Below the pieces are notes generated by a model that worked only from the letters and a program-made list of their open reading frames with translations, made no database searches and was not told where the DNA came from. The position numbers and the translations under genes are program-made. From an uncultured Clostridia bacterium (GTDB lineage Bacteria > Bacillota > Clostridia > Christensenellales > Aristaeellaceae), in contig CAKTXZ010000001.1 in assembly GCA_934632155.1 (NCBI GenBank), positions 124,001-188,000 on the forward strand: a DNA stretch of 64,000 bases, given 5' to 3'. Numbering within the stretch: position 1 is the first letter of the stretch; every line of letters starts with the position of its first letter. Shown here in pieces: positions 27,519-36,704 of this stretch.

Positions 27519-30080
27519 ATGTCGGTTGATTATTATGCCGTGGACGGCTACCACGGCGGGAAATATGGCCATATGCCGCTGGGCGCGTTTCGCGATATAT
27601 TGCAAAAGCTGCGGGAGAATCCGGATTGGAAGCTGAGTCTGGATATCGAGCCCGTTTCGTGGGATGATCTGAAGCTGCGCGATCCGGCGACATACGCGCA
27701 GCTTCGCCAAATGCTCATGGACGGGCAAAGCCCGCGGCTGGAGATCGTTTCCGCCACGTATGCGCAGCCCTATCCATGGCTGACGGACGGCGAAAGCTTC
27801 ATTCGTCAAATGCGCGGCGGGCTGAAAAAGACGGCGGAGCATTTTCCCTTTCTGCGCGTGACGACCTACGCGGTGCAGGAGCCGTGCTGGACGAGCGCGC
27901 TGCCCCAGCTTTTGCGTTCCTTCGGCTTTGAGCTGGCGGTGCTGAAAAACCCTTCCACCGCTTGGGCGGGGTATTGCGAGGGCGCGGAGGGCGAAATGCG
28001 CACGTGGATCGGCCCGGACGGCACGTCGATTCCCGCCGTTCCGCGCTACGCCTGCGAAGGCCTGCTGACCACATGGCAAACCGAATCGGTTTTCGCGCGG
28101 CAGGGCTTTGTAGAAAGGTGCCGCCGCAGCGGCGTCGCGCGCCCGGCCGGTATGTGCTTTCAGGATCTGGGCTGGCCCGCCTGCCCGTATGTGACGCAGC
28201 CGTTTTTCGTTGAATATCTGCCCGAGGAGATGCTGGCTAAGGGCAGCGTTTGCTATACCACATGGAAGGAATACGCCCAAACGATTGCCGACGCGCCCGC
28301 GCCGGCATGGCGCGTTTCTCAGGAGGCCTTCCGGGTCGCGCTGCCGTGGGGCGATCAGCAGCTGACGCATATGGCGCGTATGGTGCGCCGGGGCGAAAAC
28401 GCGCTGCTGGAGGCGCAGTGGCTGGATACGCTGCGCTTTGCGCGGACGGGACGATCGGCCGGCGGCGTGCTGGAGCAGGCTGCGGAGCAGGTGATGCTGG
28501 CGCAGCATCACGACGCGTGGATTTGCGCCTCCTGCGGCGAGGAGGAAAAGAACTGGGCGAACGTTACCTGCGCGCGCGTACTGAGCGCGGAGCATCTGCT
28601 CGAGGGAGCTTGCCGGGACGCGCTGCTCGATTTGACCGGGCCTGTCGCCTCCGCCGCCGGGCCGGACGCGCAGGACGCGCTGCTGGTGAACACGCTGGCG
28701 CGCGCGGAGGAACGTCTGGTTTCCGTTCCGATCACGTTCGGGCGCGGGGTGCGCGGGGCGCGCGTTTGGCAGGGCGGCATTGAAGCGCCGTGCCAGTTTA
28801 TCTGCGAACGCGCCTATGAGGATGGAAGCTGGAATGCGGGCACGCTGCTGGCGCGCGTTCGGGTGGACGGCATGGGAACGGACGCGCTGCGCGTGGAGCC
28901 GCTGCCGCAAGAGGAAAAGCGGCCGCCGCTCGCATCGGCCACGGTCGCGGACGATACGGCCACTCTGGAAAACGAACTGTATCGGATTACGCTGGATCTG
29001 CGCCGCGGCGGCGCGGTTGCGGCGTTTATCTGCAAGGCGGACGGGCGGAATATGGTCGACGCTGCGTCCGATAAGCCCTTCAACGGCTTTGTGGGCTACG
29101 CGATCGACGCGCGGAAATGGGTATCCAGCGCCGACACGGCGGCTACGGCGCAGGCGGAGCTTTCCGGGCCGCTGGCGGCCCGCGTGCGTCTTTGCGGAAA
29201 AGTGGGCGATATTCCCTTTACGCAGACGCTTACGCTGCGCGCGGGCGAACGCGCCCTCACGGTGGAGGCGGAATTTGATTTTCCGGAAAAAACGCATATC
29301 GGCGAGGATTTTCCCATCGCCGATGAAAACGCGCTTGTGGAGCGCCATCGTTCCTATCACGACGGACGTTATAAGCTCAACGCGTATTTCCCCACGGCCT
29401 TCCGGCAGGAGCGGCTGTTTAAGGACGCGGCGTTCGACGTATGCGAAAGCCGGCAGGCCGATACCTATTTTCAGCGCTGGGACGAGATCAAGCACAACAT
29501 CCTCATCAGCTTTGTGGACGCGTGCGATCAGGAGCGCGGCCTCGCTGTTTTTTCGGATCACACCACGTCCTATATCCACGGCGCGGACGAGCCCTTGGGG
29601 CTGACTGTCGCATGGGCGGCGGACGGCGGCTATTGGTGGCGCAACCGCGCCCTGAGCGGCCGACATACGGTGCGGTACGCCATTTTGCCGCACATGGGCG
29701 ATTGGCGCGCGGCGGGGCTGTGGCACGAGGGACAGAAGCTGCGCCATCCCGTGCTGGCAAGGCAGGCGGGCGGGCTTTGCGAAAACGCGGCGTTTACGCT
29801 TTTGCGGGTGACGCACGGCGAAGCGGAGCTGTCCGAAACGATTGCCGAGGCGGACGGCGTGACGCTGCGCCTGTTTAACCCCGGGGCGGCGGAAACGCAG
29901 CGGCTTTGGCTTTCCGATGCGTTTCTGCCCGAAATTACGCTTTGCGAATTGGACGGGCGGGCGGTTTCGACGCTGCGGGCGACGCGCGGCGCGCAGGGCG
30001 GCTTGATATTGGCGCTGCCGATGCCGCGCTTTGCTGTCCGCTCGCTGCGCCTGACAAAAAAGACGATGAAGGAGGAGTAA
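27519..30080 (+). CDS. Divergent GH38-type (alpha-mannosidase-like) protein
   Basis: An 853-residue cytoplasmic protein, start at 27519 behind AGGAGG. The fold of a GH38 N-terminal domain can be followed (LTDGESFIRQMRGGLKKT, SALPQLLRSFGFELAVL), then a three-helix part with AQHHDAW (His331, the usual metal ligand motif QFHD), and the long beta-sandwich C-terminal half (ENELYRITLDLRRGGAVAAFICKADGRNM). The usual N-terminal metal motif HxHxD is absent (it reads VDGYHGG). Where canonical enzymes have PDTFGH, this one has QEPCWTS, putting Glu121 at the nucleophile position. It may have another specificity, another mechanism, or be a non-catalytic partner. The next gene is a canonical GH38 enzyme, starting 1 nt after this stop. 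Confidence 0.75.
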   Translation: MSVDYYAVDGYHGGKYGHMPLGAFRDILQKLRENPDWKLSLDIEPVSWDDLKLRDPATYAQLRQMLMDGQSPRLEIVSATYAQPYPWLTDGESFIRQMRGGLKKTAEHFPFLRVTTYAVQEPCWTSALPQLLRSFGFELAVLKNPSTAWAGYCEGAEGEMRTWIGPDGTSIPAVPRYACEGLLTTWQTESVFARQGFVERCRRSGVARPAGMCFQDLGWPACPYVTQPFFVEYLPEEMLAKGSVCYTTWKEYAQTIADAPAPAWRVSQEAFRVALPWGDQQLTHMARMVRRGENALLEAQWLDTLRFARTGRSAGGVLEQAAEQVMLAQHHDAWICASCGEEEKNWANVTCARVLSAEHLLEGACRDALLDLTGPVASAAGPDAQDALLVNTLARAEERLVSVPITFGRGVRGARVWQGGIEAPCQFICERAYEDGSWNAGTLLARVRVDGMGTDALRVEPLPQEEKRPPLASATVADDTATLENELYRITLDLRRGGAVAAFICKADGRNMVDAASDKPFNGFVGYAIDARKWVSSADTAATAQAELSGPLAARVRLCGKVGDIPFTQTLTLRAGERALTVEAEFDFPEKTHIGEDFPIADENALVERHRSYHDGRYKLNAYFPTAFRQERLFKDAAFDVCESRQADTYFQRWDEIKHNILISFVDACDQERGLAVFSDHTTSYIHGADEPLGLTVAWAADGGYWWRNRALSGRHTVRYAILPHMGDWRAAGLWHEGQKLRHPVLARQAGGLCENAAFTLLRVTHGEAELSETIAEADGVTLRLFNPGAAETQRLWLSDAFLPEITLCELDGRAVSTLRATRGAQGGLILALPMPRFAVRSLRLTKKTMKEE

Positions 30081-30081
30081 A

Positions 30082-32820
30082 ATGACGATTCAGTCGATGC
30101 TTTCCGAGCTTATCAAAACGCCGTCGGGCAGCGCGCAGGAGCGGCTGGCGCTGGAAATCGGCTACGCGGCGCGCGTCTGCGGCGAGGAGAGCCGCCCGAT
30201 GCTTGCGTGCGCATTGGAAAAGGCGCTGGGCTGGGCGCGGCAAAACGGCGCTGTGACCAAGGCGCAGGTTGAGCAGATCGAACGGGAGCTTTCCGCGCTT
30301 TCGCCGCAGTGCAAGCGCTATGAATGGCTGCTGGCGGGGCATGCGCATATCGATATGAACTGGCTGTGGGGCTACGACGAGACGGCGTCCATCGTGCTGG
30401 ATACCTTCCGCACGGTGCTGCGCCTGATGGAAAAGCACCCCGGCTTCATCTTTTCACAGTCGCAGGCCTCGACGTACGCCATCGTTGCGGCCTACGCCCC
30501 GGAAATGCTGGAGGAAATCAAGCGGCGAATTCGGGAAGGACGCTGGGAGGTGACCGCCTCCACATGGGTGGAGGCCGATCATAACCTGCCTTCGCTGGAA
30601 TCCGAGCTGCGTCACCTGCTGTATACCAAGCGTTATCTGAGCGGGCTGCTGGATCTTTCGCCCGAAACGCTGGATATTGACTTTGAGCCGGATACCTTCG
30701 GCCATAATGCCTTTTTGCCCGACGTATATCGTCAGGGCGGCATACGCTATTTCTATCATTGCCGCGGCGAGGGGAGGCACAGCCTGTACCGCTGGCGCGG
30801 CGAGAGCGGGCATGAGGTGATCGCCCTGTGCGAGCCGGACTGGTACAACAACACCGTCGACGGGCGCTTGGCATGGCGCGTGCCGGAATTCTGCCGGGAG
30901 AACCATACGCGCGGCATGATGACGGTTTACGGCGTGGGCGACCATGGCGGCGGGCCGACCAACCGCGACCTGAACCGTATCGAGGATATGGCGACGTGGC
31001 CGCTGTTCCCGGCTGTGCGCTTCGCTGCGTTTCATGACTTTTTTGCGCTGGCGGAGGAGGCGCGCGGAACGCTGCCCGTATTGGAGGGCGAGCGCAATAT
31101 CATGTTTTCCGGCTGCTACACCAGCCAGAGCCGCATCAAGCGCGGCAATATGCGCGCCGAGCGCATGCTCTACGAAAGCGAGCTCTTCGGCGCGCTGGCG
31201 CACACGCGCGCGGACGGAGCCTATCGCCGGGAGCAAATGGAGCGGGCGTGGCGAAGGACGCTGTTTAACCAGTTCCACGATATTGTAACGGGCTCGTGCA
31301 AGGCCGAATCGCGCGAATACGCCATGGGCGAATATCAGAAGGTATATGCGGACGCGGGCGCGATGAAGAAAAACGCGTACGCCGCGCTGGCGGCGCGGGC
31401 GGACAGCAGCGTTTTCGCTTCACCGGAGGACGCGGACAGTACGGCGGAGGGCGCGGGCGCCGGCTACGGCGTTTCAGAGGGCACGGTAGGCGGCGTGGCG
31501 CGGGGCGGCGCGGAAACCCGCGTGTTCCATTTGTTCAATTCGCTGCCCTTTGATCGCGAACGGACGGCGGAGATCGCCGTATGGGATTGCGCGGAGGATC
31601 CGGCTGCGCTGGAATTTATCGACGCGCAGGGGAACGCGCTGCCCTTTCAGACGCTGGAACAGAAATACGAGGAATACTGGGGACATCACGTGACGCGCTG
31701 TCTGGTGCGCGCGCGCGTTCCTGCCTGCGGCTATGCGACGATTGGGCTGCGCAAACGGGAAAACGACGATTTTTCGCCCATGGGCCGGGCCTTCGGCTTC
31801 TGGCGGGTGGAGGAGTGCGCCGATTTTGTGCTGGAGAACGAACTGATCCGCGCGGAGCTGGATCCCGTTACGCTGCGTCTGAGGACGCTGCTGGATAAGC
31901 GCACCGGACGGGAGCGCCGCGTGGACGGCGGGTTTGACCTGATTTGCGAGGATCCCTCCGACGGAATGACGGCGTGGAACGTTGGACGCTTCGCCGCGGT
32001 TACGCCGGTGGCGGCGTATTCGACGGCGCGTCGCGGCGCTTTCGGCGCGCTGCGGCAGAGCTATACGCTTTCCGCCCGCTTCGGCGAGGGCTCCACGCTT
32101 CGCTGCAGCGTTTCGCTGGACGCCGGCAGCAGCCGAATTGAATACGACGTAACGTGCGATTGGCGCGAGGTCGGCTCAGCTGAGCGGGGCGTTCCGCAGC
32201 TTTGCTATCGGCTGCAGGCCGATGAAGCGCCGGCGGCGTTTTCCTATCGCGCGCCGGGCGGTATGATCACGCGGCCGGGCGCGCGGCAGAATAAGCCGTC
32301 TCTGGGCGCGATCGGCGGGGGCGGGCTGTGCCTGCTTTGCGACGGCACATACGGCTATCGCGGCGAGGGCGCGGCGATGAGCGTGTCGCTGGTACGGGGC
32401 AGCTTCGATCCCGATCCGCTGCCGGAAAAGGGCGAAATTCGATCGCGCGTTGCGGTTTGCGTGGCGGAGGAAGCGAACATGAGCCGTGAATACGCCGATT
32501 TTGCCCACCCGATCGACGCAGCGGCGGGAGAGGCGCACACGGGAACGCTGCCGCCCGCGCACAGCCTGCTGCGCTTGGAGAGCGCGCACACCCTGCTGAC
32601 CGCCGTGAAGCTGGCGCAGGACGAGGAAGCGCTGATTGTGCATTTGAACAACGAGGGCGCGGCGGAGCGCGTCAGCCTGACGCTGGACGCGCCTATTCGC
32701 GCGGCATGGCTTGTCGACGCGCTGGAGCGGCCGCTGGGCGAATGCGCCTGCGAGGGCGGACGGCTGACGCTGCCGATGGCGGCGTATGAGATTGCGCTGC
32801 TGAAGCTCGATTTGGCCTGA
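30082..32820 (+). CDS. Alpha-mannosidase, GH38
   Basis: A 912-residue cytoplasmic zinc enzyme that removes alpha-linked mannose from oligosaccharides by a retaining mechanism. All key motifs are present: GHAHIDMNWLW (metal ligands His89 and Asp91), EPDTFGHNAFLPDVY with nucleophile Asp204, GDHGGGPT (286-293), and NQFHDIVTGSC with metal ligand His399. The mid helical domain and C-terminal beta domains follow; a Gly/Ala/Glu-rich insert lies at about 455-480. No signal peptide, so it acts on imported sugars. It starts 1 nt after the preceding gene's stop, behind GAAGGAGG. Linkage preference cannot be read from sequence. Confidence 0.93.
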   Translation: MTIQSMLSELIKTPSGSAQERLALEIGYAARVCGEESRPMLACALEKALGWARQNGAVTKAQVEQIERELSALSPQCKRYEWLLAGHAHIDMNWLWGYDETASIVLDTFRTVLRLMEKHPGFIFSQSQASTYAIVAAYAPEMLEEIKRRIREGRWEVTASTWVEADHNLPSLESELRHLLYTKRYLSGLLDLSPETLDIDFEPDTFGHNAFLPDVYRQGGIRYFYHCRGEGRHSLYRWRGESGHEVIALCEPDWYNNTVDGRLAWRVPEFCRENHTRGMMTVYGVGDHGGGPTNRDLNRIEDMATWPLFPAVRFAAFHDFFALAEEARGTLPVLEGERNIMFSGCYTSQSRIKRGNMRAERMLYESELFGALAHTRADGAYRREQMERAWRRTLFNQFHDIVTGSCKAESREYAMGEYQKVYADAGAMKKNAYAALAARADSSVFASPEDADSTAEGAGAGYGVSEGTVGGVARGGAETRVFHLFNSLPFDRERTAEIAVWDCAEDPAALEFIDAQGNALPFQTLEQKYEEYWGHHVTRCLVRARVPACGYATIGLRKRENDDFSPMGRAFGFWRVEECADFVLENELIRAELDPVTLRLRTLLDKRTGRERRVDGGFDLICEDPSDGMTAWNVGRFAAVTPVAAYSTARRGAFGALRQSYTLSARFGEGSTLRCSVSLDAGSSRIEYDVTCDWREVGSAERGVPQLCYRLQADEAPAAFSYRAPGGMITRPGARQNKPSLGAIGGGGLCLLCDGTYGYRGEGAAMSVSLVRGSFDPDPLPEKGEIRSRVAVCVAEEANMSREYADFAHPIDAAAGEAHTGTLPPAHSLLRLESAHTLLTAVKLAQDEEALIVHLNNEGAAERVSLTLDAPIRAAWLVDALERPLGECACEGGRLTLPMAAYEIALLKLDLA

Positions 32821-32832
32821 GGAGACGCAAGC

Positions 32833-34185
32833 ATGTATGTAACGATTGACAACATCCGCAATCAGCAGATTTTTCAGCAGTGCGGCGGCGCGGCGGATAT
32901 CGCCGTTTCCGGGCGCGTGCTGGATAAAAACGCGGAGGAGGCGGGCAACGTTTACGCGCAGCTGATGCGCGAATACGATTTTACCTGCGTGACGAATTGG
33001 GTTCGCTGCGAATGCCGGGGGGCGGAATATACCGGGGTTTTGCGGGACGTGCCCTCCGGCGGGCATTACCAGCTGCGCGTTAAATGGGCGCCGTCGGAGG
33101 ATACGGATTTTGAAATAAACGGCGACGTTCGGTTTCATCTGGGCGTAGGCGATATCTGGCTGATTGCGGGGCAATCCAACGCGGTGGGCTACGGCAAAAC
33201 GCCCGCCGTCAACGAGGCCGACCCGCGCGCGCATCTGCTGGCGATCGACGGCTCCTGGCGCGACGCGACCGCGCCGCTTTCGGAGGGCTACGCGCCGCTG
33301 ACCGAGGGTTACCTGACGGGCGCGTCGCCCTGTGTGAGCTTTGCCAACACGCTGGTGCGCGCGCTGAATTACCCGATCGGGCTGGTGCAGACGGCGCTGG
33401 GCGGAACGCCGATCAGCGCGTGGCAAAAGGACGGCGCGCTGCAGAAAAACCTGCTGCAAAAGGCGCGCGGCGCGGGCGGGCGCGTGAAGGGCGTTTTGTG
33501 GCATCAGGGCTGCAGCGATACCGGCACGGATGCGGACGCGCGGCAATACCTTGAAGCCTTTACGCGGCTGACGCGCGACGTGCGCGCGGCGCTGGACGCG
33601 CCGGAGCTTCCCTTTCTCACGGTGCAGCTGAACAAAACCTTTCCTTTGGGCGACGAGCATATCGGGCCGCGCTTCGCGATGGTGAAGGAGGCGCAGCGCC
33701 GGGCGGGCGAAACGATCGACGGGGTATATGTCGCGCCGTCGATTGATTTGGGGCTGTCCGATTGGGTGCACAACAACGCCGCGGCGAACCTGACGCTGGG
33801 ACAGCGGCTGGCATGGCTGGCGCTGGAATGCGTGTACGGCCAGCGCTACATGGGGCGCTGCCCCAATGTGCAAAGCGCCGTGCTGGAAAACGATACCGTG
33901 CGCGTATGCTTTGCGCATGTATACGGCCATTTGGTCGGCGCGCTGCCGCCGGGCGAGGACTTTATCGTGGAGGATGCGCAGGGCGTGATTCCGCACGCGC
34001 CTTGCCGCTACGAGCGCGACGCGGTGCTGATTCCCCTTTTGCGCGCGCCGGCGGGCGACGCGGCCTGTTCCTTTGCTCCGTATCACCTCAACACGGGCTT
34101 TCTGCCCTTCGACCGGGCGACCGGCATGCCGCCGCTGGCGTTTTACCGCTATCCGGTGACGGCGGAGAAGGGGGCGGCGCTATGA
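32833..34185 (+). CDS. Sialate-O-acetylesterase-type SGNH esterase
   Basis: A 450-residue intracellular esterase of the SASA/CE6-like SGNH group. Ser115 lies in the motif IAGQSNAVGYG. The block-III region is VLWHQGCSDTG, with Cys where Glu is frequent. The Asp-x2-His pair sits in DLGLSDWVHNNA. The first 100 residues form a beta-rich domain (GVLRDVPSGGHYQLRVKW). It starts 12 nt after the mannosidase and overlaps the kinase by ATGA. Its place in the locus suggests removal of O-acetyl groups from imported mannosides before or during mannosidase action; this is inference, since SASA-domain enzymes act on many acetylated sugars. Confidence 0.82.
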   Translation: MYVTIDNIRNQQIFQQCGGAADIAVSGRVLDKNAEEAGNVYAQLMREYDFTCVTNWVRCECRGAEYTGVLRDVPSGGHYQLRVKWAPSEDTDFEINGDVRFHLGVGDIWLIAGQSNAVGYGKTPAVNEADPRAHLLAIDGSWRDATAPLSEGYAPLTEGYLTGASPCVSFANTLVRALNYPIGLVQTALGGTPISAWQKDGALQKNLLQKARGAGGRVKGVLWHQGCSDTGTDADARQYLEAFTRLTRDVRAALDAPELPFLTVQLNKTFPLGDEHIGPRFAMVKEAQRRAGETIDGVYVAPSIDLGLSDWVHNNAAANLTLGQRLAWLALECVYGQRYMGRCPNVQSAVLENDTVRVCFAHVYGHLVGALPPGEDFIVEDAQGVIPHAPCRYERDAVLIPLLRAPAGDAACSFAPYHLNTGFLPFDRATGMPPLAFYRYPVTAEKGAAL

Positions 34186-35213
34186 CGCGGGCGGGCATTG
34201 CCGTGGCGGGCAATTTGCTCACGGATTATGTGAAGCGCGTGAACACCTACCCGCGCCCCGGGCAGCTGGCGAATATTCTGAGCCTCAGCCGCGCCGTGGG
34301 CGGCTGCGTGCCCAACACACTGCTGGATCTTGCGAAGATTGACCCCCAGATGCCGCTGTTCGCCTATGGGTGCGTCGGCGGCGACGCGGACGGCGAATAC
34401 GTGCTGGCCAGCCTTTCCGCGGCGGGAATTAATACGGCGGGCGTGGCCGTGCGTTCGGATGCGCCGACCAGCTTCAGCGACGCGATGGCGGCGCAGGATA
34501 CGGGCGAAAGAACGTTTTTTCACCATCGGGGAGCAAACGCGCTGTTTGCGCCCGAGCAAATCGATGTGCGCGCGCTGACATGCCGGATGCTGCACATCGG
34601 CTATCTGCTGCTGCTGGATCGTTTCGACGCGCCGGACGCCGAATACGGCACGGCCATGGCGCGCTTTCTGCACGCCGTGCAGGAGCAGGGAATCGCCACG
34701 TGCATCGACGCGGTCAGCGACAGCACGGGCGCGTTCGCGCGCGTGGTGGTTCCGGCGCTGCGCTATTGCGACTATGCGGTGATGAATGAGCTGGAGGGCT
34801 GCGCGGCGTTTGGACTTTCCGCGCGCGACGGGCAGGGAAGGCTGATACGAAGCAATATCGAGCGCGCGCTGGCGCTGTTTATGGAGGCGGGCGTACGCCG
34901 GCGCGCCGTGTTCCACTGCCCGGAGGCGGGCTTTTGTATGGACGCGGAGGCAGGGCTGACGGTCGTGCCCTCCTTCCGGCTGCCGGAGGGGTATGTCAAG
35001 GGCAGCGTGGGCGCGGGGGACGCGTTTTGCGCGGGCTGCCTGTACGGCGCGTATCGCGGCTTTTCGCCCGAGGAGACGCTTTCCTTTGCCGCGGCGGCCG
35101 CGGCGGCGAACCTGTCGGCCGTGGACGCGGTCAGCGGGATGAAAAGCCGGGAACAATTGCAGAAAATGATGAAGGAATGGGAGAGACGAGCGTATGAAAC
35201 GATCGGAATATGA
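34182..35213 (+). CDS. PfkB-family sugar kinase
   Basis: A 343-residue ribokinase-fold kinase. The start at 34182 overlaps the esterase stop (ATGA). Family signatures: VAGNLLTDYVKRV at the N-terminus, SRAVGGCVPNTLLDLAKI (substrate-side glycines), YGCVGGDADGEYV, and the catalytic anion hole GSVGAGDAFCAGC (about residues 275-287). The C-terminal part is Ala-rich (FAAAAAAANLS). It overlaps the D-mannose/lyxose isomerase gene by 20 nt. In this context the likely substrate is fructose made from mannose, but the phosphorylation site (C1 or C6) is not evident. Confidence 0.85.
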   Translation: MTRAGIAVAGNLLTDYVKRVNTYPRPGQLANILSLSRAVGGCVPNTLLDLAKIDPQMPLFAYGCVGGDADGEYVLASLSAAGINTAGVAVRSDAPTSFSDAMAAQDTGERTFFHHRGANALFAPEQIDVRALTCRMLHIGYLLLLDRFDAPDAEYGTAMARFLHAVQEQGIATCIDAVSDSTGAFARVVVPALRYCDYAVMNELEGCAAFGLSARDGQGRLIRSNIERALALFMEAGVRRRAVFHCPEAGFCMDAEAGLTVVPSFRLPEGYVKGSVGAGDAFCAGCLYGAYRGFSPEETLSFAAAAAAANLSAVDAVSGMKSREQLQKMMKEWERRAYETIGI

Positions 35214-35727
35214 AGCGTGCGCTGCGCGCGCGAGGGAGATATATGCGGCGGCGCATGTTTACCTGACGGAGGATGAAAAGGGGCGGATCGAGGTGGCGGA
35301 TTTTGGGCTGAACCGGGTGGAGCGCGTGGGGCTGCAGATTCTGACCTATATCAACACGCCGCGCGTATGCGCCAAGGAAATGGTGCTTTTTCCGGGGCAG
35401 ACCTGCCCGGAGCATTGCCATGTGCCCACGAACGGCGAGCCGGGAAAGGAAGAAACCTTCCGCTGCCGCTTCGGGGAGGTGGAATTGTTTGTTGACGGCA
35501 AGGACGACCCGGCCGGCGTGACGCTTCCGGATACGCGGGTGACGGCGTTCCGCCGCATTGTGCTGCATCCGGGCGAGCAGTTTACCATCATGCCGGGCGT
35601 AAAGCACTGGTTCCGCGGCGGCGCGGAGGGCGCGGTGGTATCCGAATTTTCCACGCACAGCACGGACGAAACGGATGTTTTTACCGACCCTGAGGTAATC
35701 CGCACGCCTGTAATCGAAGCGGATTGA
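35194..35727 (+). CDS. D-lyxose/D-mannose ketol-isomerase (cupin)
   Basis: A 177-residue cupin metalloenzyme of the D-lyxose ketol-isomerase family, related to Bacillus YdaE, which converts D-lyxose to D-xylulose and D-mannose to D-fructose. Metal ligands can be assigned to His74 and His76 (PEHCHVPTN), Glu87 (GKEETFRCRFGEVEL) and His138 (IMPGVKHWFRGG). The length is typical. With two mannosidase-type genes upstream, D-mannose is the likely substrate, producing fructose without prior phosphorylation. It overlaps the kinase gene by 20 nt. Confidence 0.87.
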   Translation: MKRSEYEACAARAREIYAAAHVYLTEDEKGRIEVADFGLNRVERVGLQILTYINTPRVCAKEMVLFPGQTCPEHCHVPTNGEPGKEETFRCRFGEVELFVDGKDDPAGVTLPDTRVTAFRRIVLHPGEQFTIMPGVKHWFRGGAEGAVVSEFSTHSTDETDVFTDPEVIRTPVIEAD

Positions 35728-35869
35728 CGCGGCTTTTGATGAAGCATCCGCCGTTCGCCCGCGCCTTGCGCGCGGCTTGCTTCGGCCGCTGAAGCCGACG
35801 CAAAAAACGCGCCTTGCCGCGAAGGGGAGGCGCACGCTTGCTTGAAAATCGTATAAGGGGGAAAGAGGT

Positions 35870-36700
35870 ATGCTGGTTAACCTGAATCAGGTGCTGCGGG
35901 ACGCGCAAAAACGGCGCTACGCCGTCGGGCTGTTCAACACGATTGATACCGATATGCTGCAGGCGGCCATCGACGCGGCGGAGGCGCAGCGTTCGCCCAT
36001 TATCATCGGCACGGCGGAGATTTTGCTGCCCTACGGCGAGCTTTCGCTCATTGCGCCTTCGGTGATCGCCGCGGCCAAACGGGCGAGCGTGCCGGTGGTT
36101 GTGCATTATGACCATGGCCTGACCTTTGAACGCTGCATGGAGGCGCTGCGGCTGGGCTTTTCGAGCGTGATGTTTGACGGCTCCGCCAAGCCCTATGCGG
36201 AAAATGTGGCGCAGACGCGGGAAATTGTGAAGATCGCCCATGCCTTTGGCGCTTCGGTCGAGGGGGAAATCGGCCATGTGGGCAACGCGGACGAGCCGGA
36301 GACCACGAAGCGCTATACCACGGTGGCGGAGGCGCGGCGTTATTGGGCCGATACGCAGGTCGACGCGCTGGCCATCGCGGTGGGCACGGCGCACGGGCAA
36401 TACAAAAGCGCGCCGGTGCTCTCGTTTTCCCGCATTGCGGAAATTCGCGCCGCAGTGGACGCGCCGCTGGTGCTGCACGGCGGCTCGGGGCTGAGCGACG
36501 ACGACTTCAGGCAGGCCATTGAAAAGGGCGTTGCCAAGGTCAATATTTTTACCGCGCTTTGTCAGGCGGGCATGGAGGCCGGCGCGGCGGCGATTGCCGC
36601 GGGGCGGGATTACCTTGCGGCGCGCGGGATGCGCTGCGAAGCCATGCGCGCGGTGGTAGAGCGCAGCATGCGCCTCTTTGGCAGCGCCGGAAAGGCGTGA
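35870..36700 (+). CDS. Class II ketose-(bis)phosphate aldolase
   Basis: A 276-residue zinc-dependent aldolase of the FbaA/GatY/KbaY group. The catalytic Asp and first zinc ligand are in VVHYDHGLTFE (Asp81, His82). Other metal ligands lie in VGTAHGQYK and VLHGGSGLSDDD, which also binds the phosphate of DHAP; KVNIFTAL completes the phosphate site. Substrate could be fructose 1,6-bisphosphate, tagatose 1,6-bisphosphate or a ketose 1-phosphate; sequence alone does not decide. GGGGGAAAGAGG precedes the start. A 142-bp gap separates it from the isomerase gene. It gives the pathway its cleavage step to DHAP plus an aldehyde. Confidence 0.87.
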   Translation: MLVNLNQVLRDAQKRRYAVGLFNTIDTDMLQAAIDAAEAQRSPIIIGTAEILLPYGELSLIAPSVIAAAKRASVPVVVHYDHGLTFERCMEALRLGFSSVMFDGSAKPYAENVAQTREIVKIAHAFGASVEGEIGHVGNADEPETTKRYTTVAEARRYWADTQVDALAIAVGTAHGQYKSAPVLSFSRIAEIRAAVDAPLVLHGGSGLSDDDFRQAIEKGVAKVNIFTALCQAGMEAGAAAIAAGRDYLAARGMRCEAMRAVVERSMRLFGSAGKA

Positions 36701-36704
36701 CGCC

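Noticed and set aside
25171..27693. An 840-codon minus-strand frame opposite the mannoside transporter genes
   Set aside because: Antisense to a binding protein and permease that are well supported; composition is non-protein-like.
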